Positions 18,658-26,612 of a DNA stretch of 38,821 nucleotides are shown here, piece by piece. Location: NCBI GenBank assembly GCA_028718565.1, contig JAQULO010000013.1:1-38821 (forward strand). Direction: 5' to 3'. A program made the position numbers and the translations under genes. The first letter of the stretch is position 1, and each line of letters starts with the position of its first letter. The DNA comes from Syntrophales bacterium. GTDB lineage: Bacteria; Desulfobacterota; Syntrophia; Syntrophales; UBA2210. The notes beneath the pieces are model-generated. The model was given only the letters and a program-made list of their open reading frames with translations. It had not been told where the DNA came from and did not search any database.

Positions 18658-18677
18658 GATGCTTTAGACTCCTGTAA

Positions 18678-19124
18678 TCAGGCCGTTTCCTCAGATTCGC
18701 GAAGCACCTGGATTTCCACTCGGCACAGCATGTCATCGCCTGCCTGGACCTCTCCGGCTATCACGTTGTATTGATCGATATGGTAAAGGCTCCTCACGGT
18801 TGTCCGGAGGATTGTATCCACCGGAATCCGGTCGCAAAAAAAGTCGGCGTTTTTGACGCCGACCATCCATCCCCGCCGGTCGGTGGCGCTTCGTCCCCCT
18901 TCGGTTTTTCCGCTGATGTAAACCGCCGAGGTCTGCGCCACAACCTCAATGAGAACAATGGGGTCGACAAACAAATCCCGGCACAGAGGCCATTGATCAG
19001 AGACACGAGCCCTTGTAACGGCCTTATCGTCATCGATGTCCAGAACCTCATCGATCAGCTTCATCCGGCCGCGATGCGGAATGAGTTCTTCTATATCCAT
19101 ACAACACGGCGTCTGCAAAATCAA
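18678..19124 (-). CDS. 3-hydroxyacyl-ACP dehydratase-like hot-dog protein
   Basis: DIEELIPHRGRMKLIDEVLDIDDDKAVTRARVS resembles FabZ/FabA-like proteins; first gene of the minus-strand operon. Confidence 0.8.
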   Translation of the reverse strand: MILQTPCCMDIEELIPHRGRMKLIDEVLDIDDDKAVTRARVSDQWPLCRDLFVDPIVLIEVVAQTSAVYISGKTEGGRSATDRRGWMVGVKNADFFCDRIPVDTILRTTVRSLYHIDQYNVIAGEVQAGDDMLCRVEIQVLRESEETA

Positions 19125-19267
19125 TTTTCCTCCGTCCCGGCTATCTGTGATTTAATATATTCAAAACCACCAAAACATGTTAAGAGACGGTCTACTTAAG
19201 TCAAAATGTTTAAGGATGTCAAGGGAATTATCGGCGCCGCCGTAGGTTGCGGGGCGTCCCAACAGAC

Positions 19268-19283
19268 GCATCGGGCGCGATGC
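19268..19283. promoter_or_regulatory. Inverted repeat in the divergent promoter region (candidate operator)
   Basis: GCATCG-GGCG-CGATGC, a perfect 6-bp inverted repeat just upstream of the GTG start at 19305. Confidence 0.3.
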
Positions 19284-19304
19284 GAAGAATGATGTAATGA
19301 ACTC

Positions 19305-20705
19305 GTGAAAACAATCATTTCAAAGACAAATACCATAAACAACCGGATCGGGTATCAGGATATTCTCTGCCTTCCCCCGGAGGCGCACCGGGATTTTATC
19401 CTGAACGGCTGCACCTATGAAGAGCTCTATCGCCTTGCCGGAGGACTTAGCCGACTCTCCCGAGCCTCCGAATCGGAAGATCCGCTGATCTGCTTATGCA
19501 CCGACGACAAGGCCCTCCTGATGGCGGCCCTGCTGGCCTCCCTGGCTGGCGGGCCCCGACTGGTTCTTCCCCATGCCTTCTCACGCCAGGCTGTTGCTGA
19601 CGTCCATGAAAGCCTGTCCCCTGAATTTTATCTGACGGACAGCACGGAGCAGACCGACGCTCCGGCGGGTTCGAAGATTGTTACTCCGTCATCATTGACC
19701 GGGGACGTCCTGGACCCGGCCTCCATGCGGGACCCGGACGAGCCCTTTCTCATCCTCTTTACGGGCGGATCGACCGGAAACCCCCAAATGTGGCCAAAAA
19801 CGCCCAGGAACATGTTGGCCGAGGCCTGTTTCCAGGTTGATACCCTCGGCATGACCGGAGAGGATATTTTCTTGTCGACCGTACCGCCCAATCACATATA
19901 CGGGCTTCTCTTCTCCGTCCTTGCGCCCTTTATCAGCCGAGCCCGCATTTTGAAAGAGACCTGCGTCTTTCCAAGAGAGATCATTCGAGCCGCGCGCGAT
20001 TTTCAGGCATCCATTCTGGTCAGTGTTCCAGCCCACTACCGGGTCCTTCGGACAGAGGCCCTCAACTGCGGGCATCTCAGGATAGCCCTTTCTTCTGCCG
20101 GGACTTTGGATCGAGAAGACGGTGCTTTTTTTCATGACAAAACGGGGCTCGAAATTACGGAAATCTTCGGTTCGACGGAAACGGGAGGGATCGCGCAACG
20201 ACGCCGCTCCCAGGACGGCGAATCGTGGATTCCTTTGCCCCCTGTTGATTGGAAGATAGATGAAGGGAAATTGTGTGTCCGTTCGGACTTCCTCTCCCCT
20301 GCCCTTCCTCGTGACGGCGAAGGCTTTTTCATGACAGCCGATCGCATCGATGCGGATGGAAACGATCGATTTATCCTCCGGGGGCGGACGGATACGGTCG
20401 TTAAAATCGGTGGAAATCGGGTCGATATGGCGGAAATTCAGGCCAAACTAAAGCAGATTCCAGGGGTTCGTGATGCGTTTGTTGTGTCCCTTCCGGTCGG
20501 GAAGGGGCGCCAAAACGAGCTGGCCGCCGTTGTGGCGACGGACCTTACGGTTGCCCGACTGCGTCGTCAAATCGCCCAAATCTGCGAAGCCTATGCGGTT
20601 CCCAAACGACTGGCGGTCGTCGATGAAATACCGTTAACGCCGGCAGGAAAATACATAAGGTCGAAAATTGACGGGATTCTGCGAAGAGGAACGTCAGTAA
20701 GGTAA
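19305..20705 (+). CDS. AMP-dependent acyl/aryl-CoA or ACP ligase
   Basis: LILFTGGSTGNPQMWPKTPRN (P-loop), EIFGSTETGGIAQR, LRGRTDTVVKIGGNRVDMAEIQ, PLTPAGKYIRSKI. GTG start at 19305. Confidence 0.92.
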   Translation: MKTIISKTNTINNRIGYQDILCLPPEAHRDFILNGCTYEELYRLAGGLSRLSRASESEDPLICLCTDDKALLMAALLASLAGGPRLVLPHAFSRQAVADVHESLSPEFYLTDSTEQTDAPAGSKIVTPSSLTGDVLDPASMRDPDEPFLILFTGGSTGNPQMWPKTPRNMLAEACFQVDTLGMTGEDIFLSTVPPNHIYGLLFSVLAPFISRARILKETCVFPREIIRAARDFQASILVSVPAHYRVLRTEALNCGHLRIALSSAGTLDREDGAFFHDKTGLEITEIFGSTETGGIAQRRRSQDGESWIPLPPVDWKIDEGKLCVRSDFLSPALPRDGEGFFMTADRIDADGNDRFILRGRTDTVVKIGGNRVDMAEIQAKLKQIPGVRDAFVVSLPVGKGRQNELAAVVATDLTVARLRRQIAQICEAYAVPKRLAVVDEIPLTPAGKYIRSKIDGILRRGTSVR

Positions 20706-20824
20706 AAAGATATAATTTTTTAATATCTCTGTTACTGTATCAGCCATCGTCTTATTACGGTGGCCAGCAGCGGGAGCTGCCATCGATCCGCTGAATGGCG
20801 TTGATATGCGTTGCTTTCCTTTTT

Positions 20825-21580
20825 TTATAATTTCATACAACTATCAACCGATTTCCAAAATATGTATTCCCGGATTTGATTGCTTGTCCAATTTCTGTGA
20901 TCCCATGTTTCTCCGCTTAAGTCATCACCCGCATATAGGTATTGCCCGAACTTTACTTTCCTAAACTTGCTTACTGCTATGAAGGCCGAACATTCCATAT
21001 CCACGGCTACACATCCCTCGGATATTCTATCCTTAATCTTATCTTTTGTCTCTCTATACGGCGCATCGGTTGTCCACGTCCTTCCAATAATATAGGGCGT
21101 TCCATCCGCCTTCATTTCGTTTTCAAGAATCTTTATCGTGGTATCATCCATTTCAATAATTCTACCTGCATGCTGATAATGATATGACGTTCCCTCATCT
21201 CTTAAAGCAGATGAGGGAATAATTATCTTGCCCACTTGAATGTTCTTTTTTAATACGCCGGCGCCGCCGCAAGCAACGAATCTTTTAAAGCCATAGGCAA
21301 TAGCCTGTTCAAAAAACAATATTGCAAGAGGAGCTCCCACGCCAGAGCAATATATCCCCACATCCTTTCCCTTATAGGCGATGCTATATAATGGAAAATC
21401 CCCAACATCTCTTGCAAACCCACCTATTTTCTTTCCATTTTTCTCGCGAACAACTTTTTCGACAACTTCCGGGAAAAATGAAATCACACAACAGTCGGCA
21501 CCACCAATGGGTCGCTTATGTTCCGCCGCATTGATCGACGCTGAGGAATTGCTATCAAATTCAGTTAATGGGATGTCCAT
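20825..21580 (-). CDS. Nucleoside phosphorylase (PNP/UDP family)
   Basis: YSIAYKGKDVGIYCSGVGAPLA, ACGGAGVLKKNIQVGKIIIP, VAVDMECSAFIAVSKF, match the PNP_UDP family. Confidence 0.88.
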   Translation of the reverse strand: MDIPLTEFDSNSSASINAAEHKRPIGGADCCVISFFPEVVEKVVREKNGKKIGGFARDVGDFPLYSIAYKGKDVGIYCSGVGAPLAILFFEQAIAYGFKRFVACGGAGVLKKNIQVGKIIIPSSALRDEGTSYHYQHAGRIIEMDDTTIKILENEMKADGTPYIIGRTWTTDAPYRETKDKIKDRISEGCVAVDMECSAFIAVSKFRKVKFGQYLYAGDDLSGETWDHRNWTSNQIREYIFWKSVDSCMKL

Positions 21581-21647
21581 ACTGGTTAATTTTCTTTTTG
21601 TTTTTCATCCGTGTAACGCTGCGGTAACCTGCCGCGCCAGGATAATC

Positions 21648-22386
21648 GGGGACGCCACACCGGTTTTATCAATCCTTCTTTGGTCGCCCACCTTTTTGAG
21701 GAGTCAAGATTCTTGTCAACTTGTTTTCCAACCTCTCGACAAAACTCTTGCTGCCTAAAGGCCGTCCTGTTCGTTCATGCCGTTGTAGCAGCCCGTATTC
21801 CTCGTCGGAAACATCACCGGAAAGAAACTGTCGCCAGTCGCCAACCATCCCCAACAACGGGTTTACCTTCACAAGGTCATCGTTTTCCCCTTTAATGTGC
21901 GCCTCGGCACTGCTCCATGGATATTCTTCAGGAATTGAACTCAAACCAGCCCTGACCGGATTGAGTTCAATATAACGGGTTGCTGTAAGAAGATATTGCT
22001 CATCCATCAAGAAAGATGCAAAGCGCCCCTGCCATAGATGACCTCTCCATTTCTCCCGAAAATTGATGTGCCGCGTATAACGCCGGTGCGCCTCGCCTAT
22101 CGCACGACGAAGGCCATCTTCGGATTCAGGCACGGCAATCAGATGCACATGGTTGGACATCAGGCAGTACGCCCATATTTCGACGCCGCATGTATCGCAC
22201 CATTCGCCCATAAGATGGATATAATACCGGTAATCATCATCGCAGAAAAATGTGTCCTGCCTGCGATTGCCACGCTGGGTTATATGATGGGGATAATGCT
22301 CTGCAACTACTCTCGCGATACGTACCATGGCTGACTTTTATTTCTTTCAATACCCTGTGTCAATAAAAAACTAGTATGGTGTCCCC
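21648..22386. mobile_element. RayT-type Y1 transposase element with inverted-repeat-like ends
   Basis: GGGGACGCCACA (21648-21659) and TATGGTGTCCCC (22375-22386) are imperfect inverted repeats (10 of 12) bracketing the transposase ORF. Confidence 0.5.
21669..22328 (-). CDS. REP-associated tyrosine transposase / Y1 (IS200-like) transposase
   Basis: HHITQRGNRRQDTFFCDDDYRYYIHLM, YCLMSNHVHLIAVPE (HUH), WRGHLWQGRFASFLMDEQYLLTATRYIELNPVRAGL. Confidence 0.92.
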   Translation of the reverse strand: MVRIARVVAEHYPHHITQRGNRRQDTFFCDDDYRYYIHLMGEWCDTCGVEIWAYCLMSNHVHLIAVPESEDGLRRAIGEAHRRYTRHINFREKWRGHLWQGRFASFLMDEQYLLTATRYIELNPVRAGLSSIPEEYPWSSAEAHIKGENDDLVKVNPLLGMVGDWRQFLSGDVSDEEYGLLQRHERTGRPLGSKSFVERLENKLTRILTPQKGGRPKKD

Positions 22387-22539
22387 CGTTTTCCCCCCCG
22401 TTTTCCCGAAGAAGTTCCGACAGAAGAAGTGCCGCTCCTTGACCACTCCGTTCTTTCGTGTTAGGTGCTCCTAGTAATGGACTCCCCTGAGCTTGGTGTT
22501 GATTTTCATGCTTGCCCCCGTTCTGCCCCCGCTTTCCAA

Positions 22540-22572
22540 GGGCATCCCGGTTCGATTCCGGGCTCCGGCACC
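22540..22572 (+). pseudogene. Orphan tRNA 3' end (possibly tRNA-Leu)
   Basis: T-arm CCCGG-TTCGATT-CCGGG followed by CTCCGGC-ACC. No matching 5' acceptor strand (GCCGGAG) or cloverleaf is present upstream. Confidence 0.6.
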
Positions 22573-22602
22573 GGAAACATCAAGGGGGAGGGGTTACGGT
22601 TT

Positions 22603-22625
22603 GTAGGGGCTGCACCCCTTTTTTC
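22603..22625 (+). terminator. Intrinsic terminator
   Basis: AGGGG-CTGCA-CCCCT hairpin followed by TTTTT, directly downstream of the orphan tRNA 3' end. Confidence 0.7.
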
Positions 22626-22673
22626 GTTAATCCACAGATGAAAGGCAGCCCACAGGGTTCCGGGTGATTGATT

Positions 22674-23612
22674 GTGAGTGAGAAGACAGGGATCGACGAG
22701 TTCTATGACCTTGCGGATCGGCACATGCGCGAGGGACGCTACAATGAGGCGATCAGGATATATCTCAAACTGGCTGAGGTACATCCTGAAAATGAATCGA
22801 TCGTCATGTCCCTGGCCTGGGCCTACCGGGACAATGGAAGAGTATCCGATGCCGTCCGCTGTCTGGAGAGCCTCCTGGAAAAGGAGCTGGGGAGACAGAT
22901 TTTCACCGGTTTTGCCTTTGATGAACTGGTGAGGATATACCGGGAAGAAAGCAATCATCCCCGCCTCGTTGCTATCTGTGAGAAGGTGGTTGCCGTTCAG
23001 CCCAATGACGTTTCTCTCCTGACAACCCTCGGAGATGCATATCTGGGGGCGGGGAGGTCGGGCAGGGCCGTCGAGGTCTTTGCGGCGCTCACAGAGATGG
23101 AGCCGGATTCCCCTGCGCTCTTCTGCCGTCTCGGCGACGCTCACATTGCGGCCGAAGATTTCGACAGCGCCGAAGACGCTTACAACAGGGCTATTTTGGT
23201 AGAGCCGTCGGATGCTCCCCGGTTTTACAGCACTCTGGGCAGCGCCCTTTTCCGGGCGGGGCGGTATGAGCGCGCAGAGAAGGCACTGAAGAGGTCGCTG
23301 GAGAGTTGTCCCGATCAGCCCCTCGTCTATTGTAGCCTTGGTGATGCACTCATCAGGCAGGGAAGGCTGGCTGATGCCGGAATAGCGTATGAAGAAGCGG
23401 TCCGTCTCGATCCTGTGTCTACAGGGGGATATTACAACCGTCTGGGAAACATGCTTGCCGGGGAAAACCATCATGACATGGCGATAGGGGCCTTTGAAAA
23501 GGCCGTTGCGGCGGACCCGCGCAACCCCTTCTATTCTCTTAGCCTTGTGAAATCGTACGAGGCGGAAGGTCTTTACGAGAAGGCACAATCGCTGGGGCTT
23601 TTCCCCAGATGA
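22674..23612 (+). CDS. Tetratricopeptide-repeat protein
   Basis: Successive TPR units (YNEAIRIYLKLAEVHPENESIVMSLAWAYRDNGR; LLTTLGDAYLGAGRSGRAVEVFAAL; LFCRLGDAHIAAEDFDSAEDAYNRAI; and so on). Start GTG 22674 or TTG 22668. Confidence 0.88.
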   Translation: MSEKTGIDEFYDLADRHMREGRYNEAIRIYLKLAEVHPENESIVMSLAWAYRDNGRVSDAVRCLESLLEKELGRQIFTGFAFDELVRIYREESNHPRLVAICEKVVAVQPNDVSLLTTLGDAYLGAGRSGRAVEVFAALTEMEPDSPALFCRLGDAHIAAEDFDSAEDAYNRAILVEPSDAPRFYSTLGSALFRAGRYERAEKALKRSLESCPDQPLVYCSLGDALIRQGRLADAGIAYEEAVRLDPVSTGGYYNRLGNMLAGENHHDMAIGAFEKAVAADPRNPFYSLSLVKSYEAEGLYEKAQSLGLFPR

Positions 23613-23638
23613 GACGGCCGGTACCCGCCAACAATTTC

Positions 23639-23668
23639 TTGACAGATACTCTTGATGTGGGATATGAG
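23639..23668 (+). promoter_or_regulatory. Promoter for tRNA-Ala
   Basis: TTGACA (23639-23644), 17-18 nt spacer, ATATGA/TATGAG -10, about 30 nt before the tRNA 5' end. Confidence 0.55.
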
Positions 23669-23698
23669 TCACCCAAAGTTACGAAGGTGTGCCTCAGT

Positions 23699-23774
23699 GG
23701 GGATGTAGCTCAGCTGGGAGAGCGCGGCGTTCGCAATGCCGAGGCCAGGGGTTCGATCCCCCTCATCTCCACCA
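23699..23774 (+). tRNA. tRNA-Ala (anticodon CGC)
   Basis: Full 76-nt cloverleaf: GGGGATG/CATCTCC acceptor with the G3-U70 pair, D-arm GCTCAGCTGGGAGAGC, anticodon loop TTCGCAA, T-arm AGGGGTTCGATCCCCCT, encoded CCA. Confidence 0.95.
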
Positions 23775-23859
23775 TTTTTTAGGGGTAGGCTCTTACACTT
23801 GCCTGTTCCGGTTTCCGGAACACATGGAAAAAGCCATTATACAAAAGTAGGATTGCTCC

Positions 23860-24133
23860 ATGGGTAAGAGCTCTCTTTGGGCTCTGCTTTTGCTGGCGAC
23901 TATTATTGTTGTAGTCGGAATTTATTGTTTTGAGCAAGGCCCGGCATCTGAAAAGGTATACAGCAATGGTATCGGTGCCAACGTTCCCCCTTTCCATCTC
24001 CATATGTCGACAAAGACGGCGTTCCGGACGGGTTTGATATAAAATAGGCCGACTGGATCGCAGAGAAAATAGGTTCCAAGATCAATCACCAGCCGATGGC
24101 CTGGGAAAAATTAAGAGAAAAACACAAGCCTTA
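23860..24133 (+). pseudogene. Decayed small signal-anchored protein with a D-x-D-G motif
   Basis: MGKSSLWALLLLATIIVVVGIYC... continues after an apparent frameshift as VDKDGVPDGFDIK-stop-ADWIAEKIGSKINHQPMAWEKLREKHKP-stop. Confidence 0.45.
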
Positions 24134-24504
24134 ATAGTGTACTATTTTCATACATGACTGTATAGGCATGAGACAAGAACTCCCTTTCATACTTTGCACT
24201 ATAGAAAATCGTGCAATTCTATCGATAATATCGTAACATATTAATAATATAAGTAATTATGTTATAATGTCCTTCGTTATTTTCCAATTTCCGGTGCGCC
24301 TTTTTTATGGCATAGAGCTTGCTCTTCCTACTCCTATTCAGTTAAACTTCACCTTCCTTATAAAGGGGCGACACATTGATCTTGGGGGTAACAAGGAACG
24401 AGGTTTCTTTTGTTTTGACCACACGTTAAAGAGTAGGGTGACCATGATGAAGGTGCAAAAGGTTGCACTGCGCAAGCAATTAAGCGCGAGTTCCTGGCGT
24501 GGCT

Positions 24505-24530
24505 TACCCCGGCCCCGTCGGGGCGGGGTA
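24505..24530. promoter_or_regulatory. Strong GC hairpin upstream of MFS copy 1
   Basis: TACCCC-(G)-GCCCC-GTC-GGGGC-GGGGTA. Confidence 0.5.
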
Positions 24531-24721
24531 CGTTCATTAAGCATATACCGAAAGATTCAAGAAACAAACAGCGAGAATGCTGTGGTTGAGTTCATATCGG
24601 CGACGATTGTGTTGTGCAGGTGGTATTTCGAAAATTCAATTTCAGGAGGTGTTTTTTCGTTCCGGTTGTGGGGGGTAGTATTCAATCGTGGTGGTAGTAT
24701 AAAAAAATAGGGAGGCTTATT

Positions 24722-25966
24722 ATGGAAAAAGGAAAGATTCACAAAGCATGGTTTATGATGGCGGCATGTTTTACCTTGATGGCATCTTTGGGGACGATAA
24801 CCTTATTGTCTTTTTTAACAAGGCCGGTGTCCGAGGCCTTGGGATTCTCAAGGGCTGCGTTTACCACCTATGCCAGTATCGCGGGTCTCATGATTATTGT
24901 GGCCATGCCTTTTTGGAGCAAGATGTTGCCTAAAATCGGCGTCAGGGCTATGGTTGCCATCAGCGGAGGACTTTCCGGCATTGCCTATATATCAATGTCA
25001 TACTTTACTACGCTGATGCCCTTTTATGTTGCCGGTGCTGTTCTCGGCTTTGCTATCCCCGCATGCTCGATGTTGCCTACATCGGTCATTATCACCAATT
25101 GGTTTGTGGAAAAAAAGGGGTTAGCCATGGGAATTGCGATGTCCTTTACGGGTGTGATTGTTGCCGTAACCGCCCCCTTCATTGCCCCATTGATTCAACG
25201 TAGCGGCTGGCAGTCCGCCTACATGGCCATAGGGATAGCAGTGCTGATACTGACGATTCCGGTTGCTATGTTTTTGACAATCCATCCGTCGCAAGTGGGC
25301 TTAAAAGCCTATGGCGCTAAGGACGATGCTCCATCTGCGTCGGCAAGTACATTGCCGGGGGTATCTTCTTCAGTGGCACAAAAGTCAGCCGCATTCTGGC
25401 TTGTTTTAACGGCGATATTCTTGGGAAATGCGGCTGGTGTCGGATTTATTTACCATATCCCTGCCCATTTGGTGGCAAGTAAAGGTTTTAGTCCAGCCGC
25501 GGTAGGGTCATTTATGAGTCTCTGTATGCTTATCCTGATTGGCACCAAAGTAGTTCTAGGTTGGGTGAATGATCGTGTAGGAACGGTCAATGCAAGTCTC
25601 ATTACGATTTTCGGCGGTGCGCTGGCGTTATTCCTGTTTATCTTTATGAAACAAGGCGAAGCCGTGATATCCGTTATAGGAATAAGCTTATTAATTCTGT
25701 ATACTTTTGCGTACGCTTTCTACACCGTCTTCCCACCGCTCATCACGGGAACAATGTTCGGCTTAAAAAACTTTGCTTCCTTATACGGACTGTTGGTGGT
25801 CGCGGCTTCTCTCGGCGTTGCGGCAGGAAATCCTTTGTATGGGATGTCCTTTGATAAAACAGGGTCTTATAATCTGATGCTGTATGTTGGTATCATTTTG
25901 ATGGGCATCACTGCGGTTTTGGTTCCGATTGCAATTAAGTTAAGCGCCAAATTGCCCAGGGATTAA
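24722..25966 (+). CDS. MFS transporter (OFA/monocarboxylate-like), copy 1
   Basis: 12-TM-like hydrophobic protein; FSRAAFTTYASIAGLMIIVAMPFW, GFAIPACSMLPTSVIITNWFVEKKGLAMGIAMSFTGV. Closely similar to 37385..38626. Confidence 0.9.
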   Translation: MEKGKIHKAWFMMAACFTLMASLGTITLLSFLTRPVSEALGFSRAAFTTYASIAGLMIIVAMPFWSKMLPKIGVRAMVAISGGLSGIAYISMSYFTTLMPFYVAGAVLGFAIPACSMLPTSVIITNWFVEKKGLAMGIAMSFTGVIVAVTAPFIAPLIQRSGWQSAYMAIGIAVLILTIPVAMFLTIHPSQVGLKAYGAKDDAPSASASTLPGVSSSVAQKSAAFWLVLTAIFLGNAAGVGFIYHIPAHLVASKGFSPAAVGSFMSLCMLILIGTKVVLGWVNDRVGTVNASLITIFGGALALFLFIFMKQGEAVISVIGISLLILYTFAYAFYTVFPPLITGTMFGLKNFASLYGLLVVAASLGVAAGNPLYGMSFDKTGSYNLMLYVGIILMGITAVLVPIAIKLSAKLPRD

Positions 25967-25979
25967 TGAAGGGGGGATT

Positions 25980-26240
25980 GAGATCAACCAGGCAGAAAAG
26001 TTAAGAGTTGTTCCCGAGATTCCGGGCCATGAGAAACGAGCCGGGAAATACAAGGCCGACGGGCTTTAAGGGCTAGATACATTTGATATGATTTACGGCG
26101 GAATAGTGGAATAATGTCCGGACAAAATGGCCATTATTGACAATTACGAGCGGCTAAAGATCAGGCCGATGCCTTGTCGCCGCTAACTTAAGGCGCCAAG
26201 GCATCGACAGGGGGGATGTAACGTTCCCCCGAATGAACTA
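25980..26240 (+). pseudogene. N-terminal remnant of a third AMP-dependent CoA ligase copy
   Basis: Reads INQAEKLRVVPEIPGHEKRAGKYKADGL*GLDTFDMIYGGIVE*CPDKMAIIDNYERL, then in a shifted frame RRQGIDRGDVTFPRMNY. Parallels MSQTEKSRFVPNVPDYEERAEKYKSAGFWGRETFDVIFDRAAEKYRDKIAVIDDYGQL...RQGIGRGDVVTVQLPNW of the 35380 ligase. Confidence 0.85.
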
Positions 26241-26323
26241 CCTCGCCGCAAGCAGCGGGGTGTCAAACGCACGATCTCATTCGTAACTCCTCAAGCGGCA
26301 GGAAATTAACCCCCAGAGGGATT

Positions 26324-26485
26324 AAAGACAGGGCTCGTGTACTTTGGAAAAAACACAAGACACGATCAGAGGCACGCCGGAGCATCTTCGCATACATCGA
26401 GACATTCTATAATAGGATCAGGGGAAATTCATATTGGGGATATGTTTCTCCTGTTGACTCTGGCAGACTGTCTATGGCAGCTTAA
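26324..26485 (+). mobile_element. IS3-family transposase (OrfB) C-terminal remnant
   Basis: The frame not used by the listed 72-aa ORF reads KDRARVLWKKHKTRSEARRSIFAYIETFYNRIRGNSYWGYVSPVDSGRLSMAA-stop, the typical IS3 OrfB C-terminus. Confidence 0.8.
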
Positions 26486-26612
26486 CCGTGTTCTCTTTTT
26501 CGAGGTAAGATCAAAGTTCCAGGCCTTATACGACGAAACATGGTGTCAGTTGTAGCGGAGGCCGGTGTGAAGCCTTCCTGGTCGCGTGTATTTGGTGTTG
26601 TCGGGAGATACA

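Noticed and set aside
21193-21218. Perfect hairpin CCCTCATCT...AGATGAGGG
   Set aside because: Lies within the nucleoside phosphorylase coding sequence; a chance palindrome cannot be excluded and no regulatory context supports it.
22506-23672. 388-aa minus-strand ORF
   Set aside because: Antisense to the TPR gene and overlaps the orphan tRNA 3' end; no domain signature.
26337-26555. 72-aa plus-strand ORF
   Set aside because: Wrong frame; the adjacent frame carries an IS3 transposase C-terminus.
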